Source of the DNA: Candidatus Leptofilum proximum
Lineage (GTDB): Bacteria; Chloroflexota; Anaerolineae; Promineifilales; Promineifilaceae
Assembly (NCBI GenBank): GCA_016710325.1
Contig: JADJXK010000002.1
Coordinates: forward strand, 1,426,001 to 1,490,000
Reading direction: 5' to 3'
DNA length: 64,000 bases
Part shown: positions 33,601-42,035 of the stretch, piece after piece
Layout: every line of letters starts with the position of its first letter
Numbering within the stretch: the stretch's first letter is position 1
Made by a program: the position numbers and the translations under genes
The notes under the pieces: model-generated
What the model was told of the DNA's origin: nothing
Seen by the model: the letters and a program-made list of their open reading frames with translations, nothing else
The model's database searches: none

Positions 33601-36085
33601 GTATGGGCACCACGTTTTCCGGCATCGCCTCCGGATCAACCCCATAGTCCGGGTTGAGTGCGGCCAAACCGGTAAAGTCGGGCAGCAGGAAGAAGTCTGC
33701 GGGTGCATTCTGCCCTTCTTGTAGTGTCACAATGCGGCGCGAACAGTCAGGGCCGGTGCCGCCAACACACCCTGCCGGTGGCGGCGGAGCCGCTATCCCT
33801 GGTACCTGTGGTTGTGGTTCTAAGTCATTTCCTTCTGATGTATTTTGGTCAGTGGATTCAATCACCTTGTAGTAAGGTGGTGGTACAACCTCAACAATAT
33901 ACTCGCCGGGTGGCAGCGGCACTTCATTGGCGCAGGGGAAACCAGTGGGGCACATGCTCTCGATGGCATAACCGCCGTCAAACGCGCCATCCTGCACCTC
34001 GTTAGAGATGTTGGGCACTTCGATGCAGTTTTGGCCCAGGCCAATGGGGTCAGGCAGCGGCGCGCCAGTAGCGTCCAGCACATCGCAGCCGGATGGGTGG
34101 AGGTAGGAATCGGTTTCTACTTCATACAGCAGCGTATTGCCCGATGCGTCGTAAAGGCGTATGGTGACGCCAGGCACGCCGGGTTCGTAATCTTCCGCGC
34201 CGGCAAAGCGAATGTCCAGCTCGTTTCGGGTAGTGGCATAGAAAACCACACCAGAGACGCCGCCGTTTTCGCCGGGGCCATACACCTGCTTGCCCCAATC
34301 AATCCAGCTCAATTTGGCAGACCAGGTGAGGGCGCTGGCCAGCAGGTCACCGCCCAAATCGCTTTGCAGCGGGGTGACGATGCTGGGATCGTATTCATTG
34401 TGGACAGAGATGCCGGTACGGCCGAATCGACCAAAATCAATTTCTACAACGGCAAACTTCTCCAGCTCCTTCACTTCCTGGAACTCGTAGTAGCCGTCGT
34501 TGTCGGTAAAAGTGCCGTACTGCACGGAGCCATCGCGGAAGCGTGTGCCCACCGGGATGCCGTCCATCGACCGCTCGCAGGTGTCTACGTTGTTGGGATT
34601 GATGCAGTCCCGGATGCTGTTCCCGGCAGTGAGGGCGGCGTTAGGATTGCCATCGCCATCCAGGCCATCATCCATGAAGACGTAGCCACCAATCCAGCCA
34701 AACCAGCGGGGAATGCCCACACCATCAATGTCGGTGCCATCGGGCAGGATGTTCATGTTAACCGTTTGCACGTTGTTATCAACATTTTGAGGGCCGTCGG
34801 GCTCGGGAATGGTGACGGTGCGGAAACCGATGATGTAATCCAGCGGATCGTCCCAAATGGCCACCTGGTAGATGCCATCGGGCACGTTATTGATGACAAA
34901 ATCGCCATTTTCATCACCGCGACCCAGGTACACTTGTTGATCCGTGCCGCCGATGTCGGTGAGGGCAATCCACGGCTTGTACACCGGGCGGCCCAAAGCA
35001 GCGGGAGGCTGGTTGACAGGCGGTGTCCATTCAACAATGGTTTTCACTGTGCCGCTGATGGTGCCGGTGCCGGTGGTTTCGTTGCCGTCGCAGAGGTCAG
35101 TCGTGCTGCCAAACTGACACTCCGGCACAAACCCCACCCAAACGGCCGCTTGCTGGAAGCCTTCACGCGGGCTGTACCCAGAATCCCCTTCCATGGGCCA
35201 GGCATCAATAACGTGGGTGCCTTCAATGGTGGTGGTCTGGACCCAGTCATTTTCCTGGCCATCCGGCGGCACCACGATGACTTCATATTTGCCGCGGGCC
35301 AGGTTGTCGATGAGTACATCACCATTGGCGTCGGTGTAACAAACGCCGCCGTTAAATGGCTGGCTGGCACTGATGACCGGTGCACCGTCCACGTCAAACT
35401 GAATATTGCCAAAGACGTCGGTCTCATAACGAGTACACAGCGGATTGCCAAACCAATCGACGGAAATTTCGCCGACTGTGTCTTCCAGGATGATGCGGAA
35501 GCCTGGCAGCCCCGGCTCCAAGTCCGGCGTATCGATACCGGCCGCGTCATCTTCACCGTTGACGGGCTGGTTGTCTAAGAAGGCGTGGACCCGAATGCGG
35601 GAGAGGGGCAGTGGTTCCGGTACCAGCTCCACGAGCACGGTTTGAGCGGCGTCATCAACGGTTACGTGCGCGCCACCCAGTTTATACCCGTTGGCCCGGA
35701 CCGAGACGAGGTAACGGCCGTTTTCCAACAGCGGCGATGTCGTATGATCGCCCGTGCCCAAGATCGGACTGTAGCTGGCCATCGGCTTGATCGAGGGCCA
35801 ATCGCAGTCGGCTGGGTAGCCGGGTGTGTTTGGATCGCAATCCGCCGGATCATCGGCCGGGTTGCCGGTGTTATCCAGGTTCACAAGATAGGTGTAGGGG
35901 GAAATGGGCAGCCCGGTTTCATAATCGCGCACGTCCAGCGTAATGAGCGAGGCAGAAAGCGCATGTTTTTGGGGCAGCCCTAAAAAGATGGCAACGAGCG
36001 GCAGCATAAGCGCCAAAATGAAAAATTTAGGCCATTTTGGGCGACTGTGTAACTTATGGGTTTCTAAAGCTATCGGCGAATTCAT
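30698..36085 (-). CDS. Giant secreted surface protein with SdrD-like, IPT/TIG, beta-helix and Ig-like domains
   Basis: This 1795-residue protein has CAGGAG upstream and a signal peptide (FFILALMLPLVAIFLGLPQKHALSA). Residues ~35-960 are a chain of Cna-B/SdrD-like beta domains, recognisable by PGFRIILEDTVG, VPDGIYQVAIWDD, PGVTIRLYDASGNTLLYEVETD and PPGEYIVEVVPPPYY. An IPT/TIG domain follows at ~975-1060 (VYAVTPPGGVAGTLITVTGAGF). A right-handed beta-helix covers ~1065-1580, introduced by NTIQDGINAAAPGSIVAVRPGTY with repeated HHN-x-I-x-NN rungs. Two Ig-like domains end the protein. There is no sortase or TM anchor at the C-terminus. It is probably a cell-surface or released adhesin or polysaccharide-binding protein. 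It is upstream of the MCO operon and downstream of the bc complex 2 operon. Confidence 0.85.
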   Translation of the reverse strand: MNSPIALETHKLHSRPKWPKFFILALMLPLVAIFLGLPQKHALSASLITLDVRDYETGLPISPYTYLVNLDNTGNPADDPADCDPNTPGYPADCDWPSIKPMASYSPILGTGDHTTSPLLENGRYLVSVRANGYKLGGAHVTVDDAAQTVLVELVPEPLPLSRIRVHAFLDNQPVNGEDDAAGIDTPDLEPGLPGFRIILEDTVGEISVDWFGNPLCTRYETDVFGNIQFDVDGAPVISASQPFNGGVCYTDANGDVLIDNLARGKYEVIVVPPDGQENDWVQTTTIEGTHVIDAWPMEGDSGYSPREGFQQAAVWVGFVPECQFGSTTDLCDGNETTGTGTISGTVKTIVEWTPPVNQPPAALGRPVYKPWIALTDIGGTDQQVYLGRGDENGDFVINNVPDGIYQVAIWDDPLDYIIGFRTVTIPEPDGPQNVDNNVQTVNMNILPDGTDIDGVGIPRWFGWIGGYVFMDDGLDGDGNPNAALTAGNSIRDCINPNNVDTCERSMDGIPVGTRFRDGSVQYGTFTDNDGYYEFQEVKELEKFAVVEIDFGRFGRTGISVHNEYDPSIVTPLQSDLGGDLLASALTWSAKLSWIDWGKQVYGPGENGGVSGVVFYATTRNELDIRFAGAEDYEPGVPGVTIRLYDASGNTLLYEVETDSYLHPSGCDVLDATGAPLPDPIGLGQNCIEVPNISNEVQDGAFDGGYAIESMCPTGFPCANEVPLPPGEYIVEVVPPPYYKVIESTDQNTSEGNDLEPQPQVPGIAAPPPPAGCVGGTGPDCSRRIVTLQEGQNAPADFFLLPDFTGLAALNPDYGVDPEAMPENVVPIPGRIYGFALDDVNVETDPSRIYYGEKRGIPNAPVGIRDFTGRLITVVNSDANGIFEVLLPSTYAADCPTPSGVCPNVYQVVVNDPGDLDNPTPNWNPNYQTLAFQFDVWPGKTTYADVATFPITAFNEGTGGQFNQPAQCGIPAGEPAVYAVTPPGGVAGTLITVTGAGFDAGSTVVTDTGASVATTFINSETLQFTVPGAAANGRYQLLVQNSAGVTSRTGITFHKIGSGYSPPIVWVDASAPTGGTGSAAAPFNTIQDGINAAAPGSIVAVRPGTYFGDILVDKNIKLQGYGPGAPDGFGTGGSVIDGRFNTTAFTITAAAPGTFGSTFNVQVDGFRIINARDEQDVGGGLHIAENGEFVEISNNVIQSNGGNLGGGIVIGEPYEGDMNNDNVRIHHNRVLNNGGISLAGGIGIYNGADGYQIDHNDICGNYSAEYGGGISHFGLSNGGSIHHNNIYRNNAFDEGGGIMIAGEQFCLPQPEEGGGGLEFENQCTEDPDELLLTVGSGDVDIYNNLIQENLSNDDGGGLRLLQPWDYTINIANNMIVNNVSTDFGGGMALDDASEVNVVNNTFANNANTSTAEDSDGFPHAAGMAAEGYSTDFSTYLIGTYGSAAPGHPDPFMRNNIFWNNVAYTFVLGTGLTPSGGSVFDLEVFGGGSFSSAGHASNLIGTNPLFVDEYDTTLNAVAFNQEPNFVSVVIVTVAVDGELQGDYHILSGSPAIDAGVTIAAVPFDFDDETRPIGAAYDIGADESAGAPPPAGPTITVVDPLNGATVSGSLLLQFLASDDVDAASSLIVEWNVDGGPWQSTTFNSGNGFHEATWDSTTASDGSHSINARVTDTDTNTALDSVTVTVDNPVAGCVTNCLRVRSITLAGRILSSTARVRATIIVENENGAIVPGATVFVTWSAPSGSSSTSGATNSTGRVSFDIVDSPGTFTVTVDDIQLAGSTFDPAGSTVLSGSITLP

Positions 36086-36142
36086 AGAGTTACTCCTGTC
36101 ATAAAGAATTTGGGGTGTTTGAGTCGTTTTGCTTCAGGTGAA

Positions 36143-36478
36143 TCAAGTACCCATAACCAATGTTGTGAAATCTGAAATGTGTTCAATCTGAACCTGACGG
36201 ACGTGATATACGTGGACAAATTCGTTTCGTGAATTCACGCCCACAAGCCGGAGATCGCTGCAGGGCAAGAAGCCCAGGAGCAACCGTACCAGGCTGTGTT
36301 GATAGGCGCCTTCGTCCAGGACAACGACATTTGGTTTGAACCGGCGGATAGCCTGCAAGACGTTTTTTTCACTTTGTGAGGAGACGGTCTGAATTTCCAG
36401 CTCTGTGGTTGTTAATAACCAACAGACTATGGCACTTTCAAACAACGTTTGTGCGGTAACCACAAGTACGCGTTCCAT
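36143..36478 (-). CDS. Degenerate stand-alone receiver-like protein
   Basis: The 111-residue form begins at ATG 36478 behind AAGGTGAAG, 27 bases after the stop of the EB_dh-like lipoprotein gene, so it ends the bc complex 2 operon. The fold pattern is that of a CheY-like receiver: beta1 VLVVTAQTLFESA, and beta3 PNVVVLDEG with an Asp. The N-terminal acid pair is replaced by Thr-Ala, and the conserved Lys is absent. There is no output domain. It is therefore a pseudo-receiver that probably signals by protein contact, not phosphorylation. It resembles the other short protein at 44605-44946. Confidence 0.6.
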   Translation of the reverse strand: MERVLVVTAQTLFESAIVCWLLTTTELEIQTVSSQSEKNVLQAIRRFKPNVVVLDEGAYQHSLVRLLLGFLPCSDLRLVGVNSRNEFVHVYHVRQVQIEHISDFTTLVMGT

Positions 36479-36505
36479 CTTCTTCACCTTGGTGAAAACC
36501 ATGAC

Positions 36506-37513
36506 CTATTGTTCCCACTCCAGAGTTAATACTTCTGGTGCGTTGGTGTGCTTTAATCCACCGCCGTCATCTACAATGGATAGGCCAAAGGGAACTGGTC
36601 TGGGTGGAATAAAGATCACATCATCCTCATTGCCGGTATCCAAAGCACGCATCATGACAACGACCCAACGGCCGTTTTCCCAGGTTCCTTGTGCCAACAC
36701 ATCGCCGCGTGAACCAGCTAATGGTGCTAAAAGATAACCAGGGATGACCATGCCCGGCTCAAGCAAACTGGTATCTACCGGCATCTCATCACCCACGAGA
36801 ATGTATTGACTGGACAAATCGGTGCTGTGCATATAGGCTGGTCCTGTGCCGTCTTCATTCACATTGGCCGAGTCGCCGCCGCCCTCTTTGGCGTCACCTT
36901 GATGAGCGCTTTCTACATCGGCCGGATCTAGCTGAACTGTTACCCATTTGTCATCGGCAAAGCCTATGGGATTGGTACGGGCAGCTTTCCAATGCCATTG
37001 ATCCAGCCGGTAAGCTTCTTCGCCGGTGGCCATGTACCAGGTTTCTGGGTCATCGGCCGTGTTATGGCAGGCTTCGGTACAGCCCTTGCTGGCAAATTCT
37101 GGATAATTTTCGATGGGAAAGTGGATCATGATCCGATCTTCATCGCCGCTCTTGGTAAACGCAGTGCCGTCCCAGGTCCAGGCATTTTTTAGCAGGCTCA
37201 TTGTGGGGTCTTCCCACTCAGCACGAATAATGAGGTTTGTGCCATCATAGGCTGCCTTTACGGTAACAGCAGAACCATCTGGATGTTCGTCAGTCGTACC
37301 CAATGTGGGAACAAGCAGCTTAGGTGCACTGCTCCAGAAATCGGCATCGGCATCGAGCGAGACGGTCTCTACACGAACGGCCGTTAATGTGCTGTTGGCT
37401 GCCTCTTCATTTTGTATATCCGACCCTTCTTCTGTTTCGCTTTCCTCTGAACTGCTGCAAGCGGCAAAGAAAAAAGGGCTGGCCAAACACAAAAGCAAAA
37501 ACCAGCGATTCAT
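36506..37513 (-). CDS. Lipoprotein with ethylbenzene-dehydrogenase-related heme domain
   Basis: This 335-residue protein has a lipoprotein signal (FFFAAC, lipidated Cys19) and an acidic linker. An EB_dh-type beta-sandwich follows (~55-335; VTVKAAYDGTNLIIRAEWED, DRIMIHFPIE, NGRWVVVMMRAL, PFGLSIVDDG). That family is the heme b-binding gamma subunit of DMSO-reductase-like enzymes and is also found with bc-type complexes. In addition it has a GCTEACHN segment (Cys145, Cys149, His150). This is a CX3CH pattern, one residue longer than the usual c-type heme motif. It is third in the operon after Rieske and cytochrome b, so it most likely replaces cytochrome c1 as electron acceptor on the outer membrane face. 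Confidence 0.82.
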   Translation of the reverse strand: MNRWFLLLCLASPFFFAACSSSEESETEEGSDIQNEEAANSTLTAVRVETVSLDADADFWSSAPKLLVPTLGTTDEHPDGSAVTVKAAYDGTNLIIRAEWEDPTMSLLKNAWTWDGTAFTKSGDEDRIMIHFPIENYPEFASKGCTEACHNTADDPETWYMATGEEAYRLDQWHWKAARTNPIGFADDKWVTVQLDPADVESAHQGDAKEGGGDSANVNEDGTGPAYMHSTDLSSQYILVGDEMPVDTSLLEPGMVIPGYLLAPLAGSRGDVLAQGTWENGRWVVVMMRALDTGNEDDVIFIPPRPVPFGLSIVDDGGGLKHTNAPEVLTLEWEQ

Positions 37514-37533
37514 ATGTTATGCCCTCCAATCTT

Positions 37534-38655
37534 TTATTCGGTGGCCAAGGCCAGGAATGTAAGAACCAACATCATTGTGATAATAAAAAGTGCAATAACA
37601 GTTAAAACTGGCTTTGGCCAGGGACGATGTTCGCTATTTCGATCAACAAATGGCAGCAAAAACATACCGCCAATGATGAGCATGGGTATCAACTGCGTCG
37701 CAATCGGCTCCAGACGGCCGGGAAAATAATGAATAAGCTGGAAAAGTGACAGAAAATACCATTCTGGCCGCGGGGTAAAGCTGGTATCGGTGGGATCAGC
37801 CGGAAAATCTAGCGGAGCGCGTTGATGCCAACTCAAGTAAATGAGCAAAATTGACAACCCTAAACCAGCCAGGATGTGAACAAACATTCGGTAAGGGAAA
37901 AAAGGAACAAATTTATAGGACAATGCCTTACCTCGCTGGCTGGTTGCTCTGGCAGGCCCGTGCCGCAGCTGCGACACATGCAGGGCGATGAGGGCAACCA
38001 AGATGCCAGGCATAATGACGGTATGGACGAAATAAAACCGGGTAAGCGTAACCTGGCCCAGATGAGCACCGCCCCGCATAAGGTGCATAAGCCAGTTACC
38101 AAGCAGAGGCGTTGAACCGGCGATGTTCACGCCCACAACCGTCGCCCAGTAGCCATCCTGGTCCCAGGGCAGCAAAGCACCGGTAAAGGCAAACACGGCC
38201 GTTACCAACATCAGCACCACGCCGGAGAGCCAGGTGATTTCACGCGGTTTTTTATAGGCTGAGGTAAAGAAGGTTCGCAACAGGTGAAGAAATGTCAGAA
38301 CAAAAATGGCGCTGGCGTTATAGACGTGAATACCACGCACCAGCCAGCCCAGAGGTAAAATATAGTTGATGTAATCGACGCTGTTGTAGGCGCTGTCCAA
38401 AGCGGGCGTGTAGTAAATAATTAGCAGGAAGCCGCTGAACATTTGCAGCATGAAGCTGGCAAAGGCGAGGCTTCCCAATAAATAGAGGGCGTTTTTCTGC
38501 ACCTGGAGCGAAACCGGGTAGTTGAGCAGGGCATCGAGCGGTTTGCCAAGACCTGTTCTCTCATCGACCCAAACGGCCGCAAGCCTCAGCAGGCCATTGG
38601 TGCGGCCCTGAATGGAGTGTAATCGCGCTCGTGAGGTTAACCCTTTTTCAGTCAT
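37534..38655 (-). CDS. Cytochrome b of bc complex 2
   Basis: This 373-residue membrane protein has helix B heme ligands in RGIHVYNASAIFVLTFLH (14 apart). Helix D ligands are in FVHTVIMPGILVALIALH with 14 residues between, the b6-type spacing. The Qo motif PEWYFLSLFQLIHYFPGR is intact, unlike that of complex 1. The C-terminal subunit-IV part is shorter, with three helices. It follows the Rieske gene by 11 bases. Quinol oxidation is expected, with electrons going to Rieske and then to the EB_dh-like lipoprotein. It is clearly not a close copy of the cytochrome b at 17353, so the cell has two separate bc complexes. Ribosome-site sequence is weak. Confidence 0.92.
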   Translation of the reverse strand: MTEKGLTSRARLHSIQGRTNGLLRLAAVWVDERTGLGKPLDALLNYPVSLQVQKNALYLLGSLAFASFMLQMFSGFLLIIYYTPALDSAYNSVDYINYILPLGWLVRGIHVYNASAIFVLTFLHLLRTFFTSAYKKPREITWLSGVVLMLVTAVFAFTGALLPWDQDGYWATVVGVNIAGSTPLLGNWLMHLMRGGAHLGQVTLTRFYFVHTVIMPGILVALIALHVSQLRHGPARATSQRGKALSYKFVPFFPYRMFVHILAGLGLSILLIYLSWHQRAPLDFPADPTDTSFTPRPEWYFLSLFQLIHYFPGRLEPIATQLIPMLIIGGMFLLPFVDRNSEHRPWPKPVLTVIALFIITMMLVLTFLALATE

Positions 38656-38666
38656 GGTTTTTGTTA

Positions 38667-39185
38667 TTAGATTTCGGCCAGTAAACGGCCGTTTTCAATT
38701 TTGGTAACATAGCGACGTAATGGTTTGGTTGGCGCACCACTCACAACCAGGCCGTCCCGCGTAAACGTTCCTTCATGGCAGGGACAAGAAAAATGACCGG
38801 CTGCCTCTTGCCAACGTACCAAACAGCCCAAATGGGTACAGGTTGCATCCAGGGCCGTGTAGGTGTCATGCCCTTCCTGGCGATAGGTGTAGAGCATCCC
38901 CTCCCGCTTAATCCGCTTCCAGGCATCTGTGGTTTGGTACGAATAAGTAACTTTATGAATCTGCCCCGACGGCAAATCAGCAACTGCACCAAGGTCAACC
39001 CATTCACCTGCTTTAATCTGCAACGAATTGCCCAGCAAATAGCGTAGAAAAAAGCCACCTATGGACGTTGCCGTTAGGCCAACGGTGGAAAACAATCCCC
39101 ATTGCAAAAAGCGGCGGCGTCCAAGCGACACGTCGACCCAAATTTTCTGATCCTCAGCAAAAGCAATATCTTGTGAGTTGTCCAT
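38667..39185 (-). CDS. Rieske [2Fe-2S] protein of bc complex 2
   Basis: This 172-residue protein has GAGGAAC upstream. A twin-arginine-like signal (GRRRFLQWG, residues 22-30) leads into a membrane helix (~30-52). Cluster motifs are CTHLGC (Cys116, His118, Cys121) and CPCHEGTF (Cys134, Cys136, His137), giving full ligand and disulfide sets. It is first in the minus-strand operon with cytochrome b and the EB_dh-like lipoprotein. The region upstream is a 314-base spacer that should hold its promoter. Confidence 0.93.
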   Translation of the reverse strand: MDNSQDIAFAEDQKIWVDVSLGRRRFLQWGLFSTVGLTATSIGGFFLRYLLGNSLQIKAGEWVDLGAVADLPSGQIHKVTYSYQTTDAWKRIKREGMLYTYRQEGHDTYTALDATCTHLGCLVRWQEAAGHFSCPCHEGTFTRDGLVVSGAPTKPLRRYVTKIENGRLLAEI

Positions 39186-39499
39186 TAGGAAAGTTCCTCT
39201 TTACCGCAAGGTGCATGAACAGAACAGGTCTGGTTGGGGCAAACGGCCGTCAACCAACCAACACAACAATAGATAACCGAATAGATACCCTTCGGAGAAG
39301 ATGGGCAATTGAATTCAGGAAACCAGATGCGCTTTCATCTGGATTTCACCGGATTGATGTTTGAGAAAAACTTTTCAGAAGTTGCAAGAACGAGTTGTGA
39401 TAATTCAGCACTTATACTCTAGGGGAAAAGGGGGGGATGATTACATCCCCCTAAAGGGATGATATTGGGGGCAGAGGGGATGAATTTGGGGGAGGTGAT
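39186..39499. other. Spacer between bc complex 2 operon and NarL regulator
   Basis: No gene is supported here. It holds one ACGGCCGT octamer (39243). A G-rich stretch contains a small hairpin (GGGGGATG at 39432-39439, CATCCCCC at 39444-39451), which is followed by further GGGGATGA copies. The hairpin lies downstream of the regulator gene ending at 39500 and may terminate it. The Rieske-side promoter is not obvious. Confidence 0.45.
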
Positions 39500-40156
39500 T
39501 TACGATGGCGTGGTGTACATAAGCCCGTACCGCCGCGCATATGCTACCAGGCTGGCCCGGTCATTTAAATTAAGCTTTTGGTAGATGTGGGCCCGGTGTG
39601 TCTTGATGGTGCTGAGACTCAGCGACAGTTTATCGGCAATCTGGCGATTGGTTAGCCCTTTGGCGATCAGGGCCAGTACATCATATTCACGCGAGGTGAG
39701 CGAATCGTCCACCGGAGGTCTCACCTGGCGGCTCAAAAAATCTTGAACCAGGCTGCCCGCCAGGGAAGGCGGCAGGTATGTTTCGCCAGCGTGGACAATG
39801 CGGATGGCATTCATGAGTTCATCGCTGCGAGCGCCTTTTAGTACATAGCCATTGGCGCCAGCCCGCAGCGCTTCAAAGAAGAAGTTCTCCTCTTCATGGA
39901 TGGTGAGCATCAATATCTTGATGGCTGACAGTTCGGCGTTAACCAGGCAGGCAACCTCCAGGCCGCTTATAATCGGCATGGAAATATCGAGCAGCACTAC
40001 ATCTGGTCGGTGCTGGCGAATCAGACTTAACGCTTCTTCCCCCGTTCCGGCCTGGTCCAGGACCTCAAAATCGGGCTCATCAAGCAACAAAGCGGTTAAG
40101 CCATCGCGAAACAAAATGTGATCATCAGCTATGAGCAAGCGAATTGAGTGGTTCAT
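39500..40156 (-). CDS. NarL/FixJ-family response regulator
   Basis: The 218-residue form starts at ATG 40156 behind GGAGGGAAAC. The receiver has LIADDH, phospho-Asp in VVLLDISMP, Thr in LTIHEE and Lys in VLKGA. The LuxR-type helix-turn-helix is complete (SLTSREYDVLALIAKGLTNRQIADKLSLSLSTIKTHRAHIYQKL). The gene overlaps the end of the upstream kinase by 32 bases, so both are co-translated as a two-component pair. Targets are not evident; the neighbouring bc complex 2 operon is a candidate by proximity only. Confidence 0.92.
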   Translation of the reverse strand: MNHSIRLLIADDHILFRDGLTALLLDEPDFEVLDQAGTGEEALSLIRQHRPDVVLLDISMPIISGLEVACLVNAELSAIKILMLTIHEEENFFFEALRAGANGYVLKGARSDELMNAIRIVHAGETYLPPSLAGSLVQDFLSRQVRPPVDDSLTSREYDVLALIAKGLTNRQIADKLSLSLSTIKTHRAHIYQKLNLNDRASLVAYARRYGLMYTTPS

Positions 40157-42035
40157 GTTTCCCTCCATTTTCTCCATTGTCTTCCAATCGATGCCAGGGG
40201 ATTTGTACCTGAATGGTGGTACCTCGTGTTACGCTGCTTGTTATATGCACCTGGCCGCCAACAAGTGCGGCTCGTTCCTGCATACCAACCAAACCAAGTC
40301 CACGCGACATATCTTTAAATTCGTTGGGTCGCATATCCCAGCCTCGACCATTATCGGAAAAGAGCAGGGAAATGTGATTGTCACTTTGTCGCAGAAGAAT
40401 TGTGACATGCTGGGCCTGGCTGTGTTGAATGACATTGTTAATTGCTTCTTGGGCGATGCGAAACAAAACAATTTCAATTTCACTGGGCAGGCGGGAGGTG
40501 ATACGGCCGTCTGCCTCAATAGTTACCTCAATACCGCGTGGCCGCAACGTTTGCTTGCTGATCCACCCCAGCGCCGGTACAAGACCCAGTTTGTCCAGGA
40601 TGTGCGGCCGCATATCCTGAATAACCTGCCGCAGTTCAACCACTGCCTGCTCTACCAGCGTTCGAGCTTGGTCCAAACGCTCATGAGCATCATCGTCCTC
40701 AGCCGGTAATGCCTTGGCCACACGGTTCATGCTCAGCTCAATGGTAGAAAGTGTTTGGCCAAAGTTGTCGTGCAGCTCTCGCGCAATACGGCCGCGTTCT
40801 TCTTCCTGGGCCGAAATGACACGACGCAATAGCTGCTGCGTCAGCTCCTGCTGGCGAATTAAATCTTCTGTTTTTTCCTGAATGCGCCCTTCCAGCGCGT
40901 CATTCCAATCGGTAAGCTGGCGAATATTTTCGGCCAACTGAAGGCGCATGTTTTCCAAAGCGAAAGCCAGCGCGCCAACTTCGCCAACGCCATCGGTGGG
41001 GATTGGGCTGTTAAGTTCACCACGGGCCACGTTTTGGGCCGAGAGGGTGAGGGTTTGTAACGGCCGTATCAAATGCCGACCACTAAACATCGTTAATCCC
41101 CAGGCGCCCGAAAACGCCAAAACGGCCAGCACCATTAGACCAATTCGCAGCTGCTGCAAACCGGTAAACGTCTCACCAAGGGCATCACCGCCAATGGCCA
41201 CACCCCAAGGGGCAAACTGAAGCGGCGCAAAGGCCATCACATGCTTGTGGCCTTCTGGCTCATTGGGTAGTTCCAGCTCAAAGGGAACCGTCGCCACTAC
41301 CGGCTCACCAGCAGTCAATGCCTCCCGATAAAACGTGTGATGTTCACCCATGCTCAAAAATGGTAGTCCAAAAGTGGTAACCAGCACGCGCCCCTGGTTA
41401 TCAAAAAGAGCGCCGTGAGCCGTTTGCCCCAGAGAAGCTGCCTTGCGCAAGGGCATGATGATCCGTTCATCCTCAAGCTCAATTTGCCCCAAGAGCAGCC
41501 CCGAAACCTGAGCATTGCTGATAAGCGGTACACCAAGAGCCGCTACTGGCTTACCGGTGAGAGGATCCCGATAAGGTTCTGAGATGATTGGCTCACCTTG
41601 CGCCAGCGCCAGTTGAATATGTGGGACAGTTGATAGATTTGTACCTGTAGGATAAAGTTCAGCAGGGTAAGATAGAACAACTGTTCCCGTTTCATTCACG
41701 AAGAAAAAACCGGCAGGAAACTCGTCAAGCTGCTGGAAAGACTCCGCAAGTTGTTTTACTTTAAGGTCCAGGCCCGGATCGTTCACATCTAATTCAAGCG
41801 TCAGGCTGGCTTGTTTTAATTCGCCAGCCTCTTCCAACAACCAATTATCAATTTGCTGCGCCGCCAGCTGGGTAATTGCCAGGCGCTCCTCTAGAATGCG
41901 TTCACCACTCTCTTCCAGGGCGAGTTCGCCCAGGAAGGCAAAGGCAAAAAGAAGGCCAAAAAAACCGGCGCTTATGGCCAACCCAACGCGCGGCCATAAA
42001 CCAAGTTCTGATACCCAAGTTCGTAAGGCGTTCAC
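40125..42035 (-). CDS. Sensor histidine kinase, CACHE-HAMP-HisKA_3
   Basis: This 636-residue kinase has a GTG start with AAGGA nine bases before. A TM helix (~15-36) precedes an extracytoplasmic double-CACHE-like sensor (~40-300; FFFVNETGTVVLSYPAELYP, RDPLTGKPVAALGVPLIS, GALFDNQGRVLVTTFG). A second TM (~310-330), HAMP and a coiled coil follow. HisKA_3 has phospho-His in ARELHDNFGQTLSTIELS, and the HATPase has DNGRGWD and GLGLVGMQERAALVGG. It is the partner of the overlapping NarL-type regulator. The ligand is probably a small extracellular molecule; identity unknown. Confidence 0.92.
   Translation of the reverse strand: MNALRTWVSELGLWPRVGLAISAGFFGLLFAFAFLGELALEESGERILEERLAITQLAAQQIDNWLLEEAGELKQASLTLELDVNDPGLDLKVKQLAESFQQLDEFPAGFFFVNETGTVVLSYPAELYPTGTNLSTVPHIQLALAQGEPIISEPYRDPLTGKPVAALGVPLISNAQVSGLLLGQIELEDERIIMPLRKAASLGQTAHGALFDNQGRVLVTTFGLPFLSMGEHHTFYREALTAGEPVVATVPFELELPNEPEGHKHVMAFAPLQFAPWGVAIGGDALGETFTGLQQLRIGLMVLAVLAFSGAWGLTMFSGRHLIRPLQTLTLSAQNVARGELNSPIPTDGVGEVGALAFALENMRLQLAENIRQLTDWNDALEGRIQEKTEDLIRQQELTQQLLRRVISAQEEERGRIARELHDNFGQTLSTIELSMNRVAKALPAEDDDAHERLDQARTLVEQAVVELRQVIQDMRPHILDKLGLVPALGWISKQTLRPRGIEVTIEADGRITSRLPSEIEIVLFRIAQEAINNVIQHSQAQHVTILLRQSDNHISLLFSDNGRGWDMRPNEFKDMSRGLGLVGMQERAALVGGQVHITSSVTRGTTIQVQIPWHRLEDNGENGGKHEPLNSLAHS

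Noticed and set aside
33845..35578. 577-residue plus-strand frame
   Set aside because: Antisense to the giant surface protein; no signal or motif, and the minus-strand protein has clear domains.
36143..36478. Considered as normal response regulator
   Set aside because: Lacks the N-terminal acid pair, Lys and output domain; reported as degenerate receiver instead.
39068..39364. 98-residue plus-strand frame
   Set aside because: Overlaps the Rieske gene start and its promoter spacer; no motif.
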